A DNA stretch of 64,000 bases from assembly GCF_040054535.1 (NCBI RefSeq), contig NC_090792.1, positions 4,451,001 to 4,515,000 on the forward strand, read 5' to 3'. A program made the position numbers and the translations under genes. The notes beneath the pieces are model-generated. The model made no database searches. It worked only from the letters and a program-made list of their open reading frames with translations, and had not been told where the DNA came from. Positions 59,601 to 64,000 of the stretch are shown here, one piece after another (position 1 is the stretch's first letter; each line of letters opens with the position of its first letter). The DNA comes from Antennarius striatus. Taxonomy: Eukaryota; Chordata; Actinopteri; Lophiiformes; Antennariidae.

Positions 59601-61633
59601 CATATAGTCCATATTTATTACATAAATAGAAATATGTCAAGGCTTCTTTTCATTTTGGTAATTATAGCTGACAGGTCACAAAACAAAATAATCTTTATAA
59701 CATCAATCAAAAAGATTATTTGCAATATAGAAAAGTCAAACTTCTGAAAAGTGTGTACATTCATGTACTCAATACTGTATCAATTCAGCATGGAGGTGAT
59801 CATCCTATGGTACTGATGAGGTGTTCTGGAAGCTCCGGTTGCTCTGATAGCAGCTTCAATCTCATCAGTTTGGCGTGGTCTGGTGGTTCTCATCGTCCCC
59901 TTGACAGTACATCACAGATTCCCTACAGAGTTCTGGTCAGGGGAGATGCTCGGCCAATCAGGTCCAGTAACATCATGGTCAGGAAACTAGTTCCTACTAA
60001 ATTCTGATGCCAAGTCCTGCTGAAAAAGGAAATGAGAATCTATAAAGCTGGTCAGCAGACAGAAGCATGAAGAGCTCTGACGTCTCCTGGTAGAAGCTGT
60101 GTTGACTTTGACTTGATCAAATCCAGTGGACCAACACCAGCAGATGACATCTGGATTCTGTGTTTCCATCTTCCTCCAGACTCTGGAACCTTGATTTCCA
60201 AATGAAATTCAAAAGGTGCTGTCATGTGAAAAGAGGGCTTTGGACAGCGGAGCAATTGTCCAGTTCTTCTCCTTAGCCCAGCTGAGATGCTTCTGACAAT
60301 GACTCTGGATCAGGAGTGGAATGAGACACTGGTAGTCCATTTCCAGGACACATCTGTGTGTGGAGGCTCTTGATGATCTGACTGCATCCCCCGTCCACTC
60401 CTGGTGGAACTCCCATAGATTCTTGAAACGGCTTTCTTTGACATTCAACTCAAGGCTGAGATTTTCCCTTCTGCTTGTGGACCTTGTCATTCCACACTTT
60501 GTCCTTCCAGTCATCTTTCCATGAATATATTTTGATGCACAACTCTGTGGACATCCAGCCCTTTAGCAATGATCTTCTGTGTCTTTCCCTCCTTGTGACG
60601 GGAGTCAGTGAGTGAATTCTGGACAACTGTCAAGTCAGCAGTCTTTTTTCATGATTATAGTATTGTGTACTGAAACTATATTGAATATTCTCATATCTTG
60701 ATATACTGTATTTTTCTGAGCCATAATCTGCATTTTTAAAGAATGCTTGAAACATTTTGGTTCACATGTAATGAGTCTGAAACATACACAGTTTTTACTT
60801 TCTGAAGTACCTGACAAAAAGTAATGACCTTTTCTTTGAGGTTCTAATTTTCTGAAAGGCACTTGTACCAGCCTATACTGTACCTTAGGGAGTGTGATGG
60901 CTGCGTTCCTCGTCATATACAGCACATAGTCCTCCAGGCTGGCCCGACGTATTAGGATGGGAACACCCTTGCTCGTCTTCAGGAACCGACCTGCGGGATG
61001 TCCAGCCATGTTGTCATGCCTGATAGCCCCCCAGGTGCTGTTCAGGCGTTCTCCTGTACAGAGCTGGAACATCTTCCTGAACTCCACCTCACCTTTCTTA
61101 TAATACTCAGCGACAACCAACTCCCCAAACACAAGCAGGCGCTCCCCAGGAAGAGTGGGTGATACCACAGTTTTCTCAAAGGCGTGTGTCTCCTCACTTC
61201 CATCTGATGGAAGCTGCTTCTCTGAATTGTCCTCCTCAGGGACTGCTGTAAGCCCACAATCCTCTGGTGCACTGTGAGTGACTGGTGGCTGGTTGTTTGG
61301 GTCTTCATCCTGGTTCTGCTCTCTCAGCTGCATCACCTCAGGGGTCAGTGCCTCCGGAGGCAATAGGCCGCTGATCCTCTTCAGGGGGGAAAGGGGTCGC
61401 CTCCTTCTGGACTGCCGTGCTTCACTGAAGGTCATCTTGGTGCAAAGGGGTGTTTCGCTTCCTTCATTCTCGTCACGTTTCACAGAACTACCTGACAAAG
61501 TTCTTATATCCCACCTGCACTTGTTGAGTTTTACAAGTTTGTCCATGTTAGTGGGACGTCTTTGAGTGATGGCGCTACTCCTAATGAGTCTGTGCATAAA
61601 CAGAAGTCCAGGAAAAGGCATTTTCAACGTCAT
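56688..61633 (-). CDS. trmt61b: tRNA (adenine-58-N1)-methyltransferase, mitochondrial
   Basis: Seven exons, all phases matching: 61633-60884, 59438-59336, 58958-58768, 58198-58107, 57183-56993, 56889-56806 and 56722-56688. They give 481 residues (human 477 from memory). The start is the first in-frame ATG ([12 protein letters not shown]); the Arg/Ser-rich head lacking acidic residues fits a mitochondrial presequence. After a variable linker come the TRM61 substrate-binding part ('[20 protein letters not shown]', AITLPK) and the SAM-binding motif [17 protein letters not shown] (exon 2). Next are [12 protein letters not shown] and EEWPDNVRF (exon 3), VILDMLNPH (exon 4), [10 protein letters not shown] (exon 5), [10 protein letters not shown] (exon 6) and AFLVKLRK (exon 7). 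The enzyme makes N1-methyladenosine in mitochondrial tRNAs and 16S rRNA. It converges with spdya. Exon 2 is preceded by a C12 run as its pyrimidine tract. Intron 1 holds a Tc1-like relic. Confidence 0.95.
57184..58106 (-). other. Intron 4 of trmt61b
   Basis: A 923-bp intron from GTGTGTATC to ACACAG. No element was recognised. Confidence 0.7.
59439..60883 (-). other. Intron 1 of trmt61b
   Basis: A 1445-bp intron from GTACAG to C12-AG. It contains the Tc1-like pseudogene annotated separately. The rest (59453-59770) is AT-rich. Confidence 0.8.
59775..60515 (-). pseudogene. Tc1/mariner-like transposase relic in trmt61b intron 1
   Basis: On the minus strand the order is a [20 protein letters not shown] segment, [20 protein letters not shown], then [18 protein letters not shown], '[11 protein letters not shown]' and a degraded D-W-P/S-P-D-N segment. 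This is the order of a fish Tc1-type transposase. Several stops and frame shifts make it dead. It is in the same orientation as the host gene. Confidence 0.75.
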
Positions 61634-62636
61634 TACTTCACATAACAACCCACATAAACTGAAAGTTAATGCTATAAATCCCGAGATTTCTACAGAGTTG
61701 TTGTTATTAAAAAATTTAAAAAAAAAAAAAGATCGATAGGAGGAAGTGAAGGCTGAAGATCAAGTTGTTAAATGCAGTGGGATAAAGGATGAAAACGCGC
61801 AGCTTCAGTTAAATCCGTTCAAGACGCTGCGTCTCCGGCTGTTCAGCGTGCTTCACAGGAGGTCGCCATGGACAGGAAACATTTTAGAGACGTCATAATC
61901 AGGCGACACATGTATTAATTCAAGTTGGCCAGCAGATGGCAATATAATGACTTTTTTTTTCTTTTTCCTTTTGTCTTTATTATGTAAAATATGACTGCAC
62001 AAAAGTAATATGAAAGAAAATTATGAACGGAATTTTCCTACATTATGTTCAATGAACACAGAGCTATGAACAAGTTATAAAAATTGTAAATAAATTAGAA
62101 TAACTAAAACAGTCAGATGTCAAATCAGCAATTGGTCATTTATTTATTTTTTATTTAATTTTTACTTTATATACTGGTTTGTAAATGTCTCAGGCTAGTT
62201 TTATATTCATGTATGATTTTTATTTGCTTATTCATTCATGAGCTGTAAATAGCATTCTAATATTTGAAAATATACACAAATAATTAAGTTGTTTCGCAAT
62301 AAAATCAAGCTATTGCATAGTATCTCTAAATTTGATATTATTATATTATAAATTCCCTGGTTGAGATTAATTTTAAAATCCACAATTCTGAAATGATTCC
62401 ACAATACTGCATATTCTTATATTTACATTTTTTTCCAACAATTGTTTGTTCAAAATAGAGTAGCTCTGGCTGCATTTTCTGTATAGCACATGGAATCTGA
62501 TCATGTCAATTCTGATTTGGATCATTTTCATATGTGATCATAAACTAAATGAGTATCTCATTCATGCTGATGTGACAGTTTTGACGACATCTGATCAAGA
62601 CAATAAATACGTGTAATAATAAATAATGTCTGCTTA
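61634..62636. other. trmt61b 5' flank and intergenic, no further gene seen
   Basis: A modest CpG-containing patch at 61785-61870 may hold the promoter. The rest is very AT-rich with no exon. Confidence 0.5.
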
Positions 62637-62928
62637 GACTGTGGTATAGTGGGTAGCCCTGCTGCCTCACTGCAAGAGGGCTATGGGTTCAAGTCCACCA
62701 GGGGTCCTAGGATTTTTCTGTGTGGAGTTTGTATGTTCTGTCTGTGTGTCTGTTTGGGTTGTCCAGCTTCCTCCCTCCTCCAATTATGTGGTAAAATGGG
62801 GACACCGAACTTAATTTAGGCATGACTGGTCATGTATCTTTCTATGTGGTTCTGTGAACTGAAGTTGTAATTGGCGTCTCTGCAGCCCCCCTTCAACCCT
62901 AAACAGGCAGTTACAAAGGATGAATTAA
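62637..62928 (+). repeat. SINE-B degenerate copy
   Basis: It reads 'GGTATAGTGGGTAGCCCTGC', B-box-like GGGTTCAAGTCC, 'TGTGTGGAGTTTGTATGTTC' and 'CAGCTTCCTCCCTCCTCC', ending in an (AATT)n run. Confidence 0.75.
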
Positions 62929-63344
62929 TTAATTAATTAAGCTTCTCTGATTTCTAGTTAACTTTTTATTGTTCATATAACGTATAATGTATGTTGTCGC
63001 TTTTCACAAAAGTAGAGAATATTCGTCACTGACTCTATCTTTCTGTTTGTTTATCTGTTTTTGTCATCTTGGAGTTTACTGTAAAGCTGACTGCCTATCA
63101 AAACATTTGGGCTTGATTCTCAATCTAATACATAGAATTACAGAACAGTCATTACTTTCTCTAGTCTCTAGTGGACTAGAGAAAGTAAATCTGCAAAGGT
63201 GAAATAATAAAATTAAAGCCCACCACATCAAAACAAAGAAAGATTTGCAGCACTCATCCCACACAATATAACACTTCTACATGACATTAGGCTCTGTGTC
63301 ACATATATTTTATTGTTTTAAATTTTAATGTCTTCAGATTTATA
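62929..63344. other. No gene seen
   Basis: AT-rich sequence. A short inverted repeat at about 63155-63190 (CTTTCTCTAGTCTCTAG / CTAGAGAAAG) is of unknown meaning. Confidence 0.5.
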
Positions 63345-64000
63345 CTTCTTCCTTTCCTTTCGACTTTTCCCTCCAGGGGTCGCCACAGCGAATCAGTTAC
63401 CTCCATCTAACCCTGTCTTCTGCATCCTCTTCTCTCACACCAACTACCTTTATGTCCTCTTTCACTACATCCATAAACCTCCTCTTTGGCCTTCCTCTAG
63501 GCCTGATCCTATCCATCTTGGTCACTCCTACCTAGAAGTGAGAGAGTTGTCATTGGTGCAGACTTCAATGGACATGTTGGTGCAGGAAACAGAGGTGATG
63601 AGGAGGTGATGGGGAGGTTTGGTATACAGGAGAGGAACACAGAAGGACATATGGTGGTTGACTTTGCAAAAAGGATGGAAATAGCTGTAGTGAGTACTTT
63701 CTTCCAGAAGAGGCAGAAACATAGGGTGACCTATGTAGGAGCACACAGGTAGACTACATCTTATGTAGACGGTGTAACCTGAAGGAGATCAGTGACTGCA
63801 AAGTAGTGGTAGGCAAGAGTGTAGCTAAACAGCATAGGATGGTGGTGTGTAGGATGATTCTGGTGGTGAGGAAGATGAAGAGGACAAAAGCAGAGCAGGG
63901 GACGAAAAGGTGGAAGCTGAAAAAGGAAGAGTGTTGCATGACTTTTAGGAAGGGGTTAAGACAGGCTCTGGGTGGTCAGGAGGTGCTTCCAGACGACTTG
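63345..64000. mobile_element. RTE-type LINE with inverted 5' part, cut by window end
   Basis: The 63345-63535 segment is, on the minus strand, the 3' end of the RTE family (GATTCGCTGTGGCGACCCC, the 'RPRGRPKRR' block), with about 150 bp missing internally compared with 39585-39745. From about 63537 the plus strand reads the endonuclease of the same family ('VVIGADFNGHVGAGNRGDEE', then 'VDFAKRM', 'VVSTFFQK' and 'HRMVVCRM'). A 3' part and an oppositely oriented 5' part is the pattern of twin priming. The stops make it non-functional. Confidence 0.8.

Noticed and set aside
60052..60514. Open frames inside trmt61b intron 1 as extra exons
   Set aside because: They read as a decayed Tc1-type transposase, and the exon 1 to exon 2 junction is phase-consistent without them.

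Overview
This window looks like nuclear DNA of a ray-finned (teleost, probably percomorph) fish. The genes are vertebrate and multi-exon. The spaces between them are packed with fish-type repeats: (GT)n/(CA)n microsatellites, tRNA-derived SINEs, RTE-type and other non-LTR retrotransposons, hAT, Tc1/mariner and piggyBac-like elements. There are no operons, CRISPR arrays or prokaryotic features. All calls come from reading the sequence; no database was searched.

Left part (1-21.5 kb): no host gene was recognised. It holds repeats: a dispersed family here called M1 (copies near 153-645, 10.25 kb, 14.83 kb, 24.5 kb and 33.47 kb), two SINE families, several MITE-like DNA elements, a hAT element with a relic of its transposase C-terminus, a Tc1-like relic and truncated LINEs. 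At 21.6-24.15 kb (minus strand) is a nine-exon, apparently intact HIPK-like protein kinase gene whose first and last exons are not resolved. It is followed at 25.2-25.9 kb by a broken second copy in the same orientation.

Middle part (26-45 kb): almost entirely transposable elements. They include two 5'-truncated RTE copies (one with a perfect target-site duplication), a long LINE with an open 322-codon endonuclease reading frame, a complete SINE with target-site duplications, and a possible retrovirus-like relic. An unassigned possible terminal exon lies at 45.15-45.43 kb.

Right part (46.6-61.6 kb): three recognisable genes that are also neighbours on human 2p23 (remembered synteny). These are pcare (C2orf71, photoreceptor cilium actin regulator; minus strand, two exons, 1155 aa), spdya (Speedy/RINGO A, a CDK1/2 activator; plus strand, six coding exons, 328 aa) and trmt61b (mitochondrial tRNA/rRNA m1A58-type methyltransferase; minus strand, seven coding exons, 481 aa). 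pcare and spdya are head to head with a CpG-rich promoter region between them. spdya and trmt61b converge tail to tail with poly(A) signals only about 210 bp apart. All three models have splice sites whose phases match. The window ends inside an RTE copy with an inverted 5' part (63.35-64.0 kb).

The most unusual observations are a perfect 24-bp inverted repeat with a 4-nt loop inside the first coding exon of spdya; the M1 repeat family, which carries paired nuclear-receptor-type TCAAGGTCA motifs and a terminal stem-loop; the HIPK-like gene beside its decayed copy; and the orphan exon at 45.15 kb.
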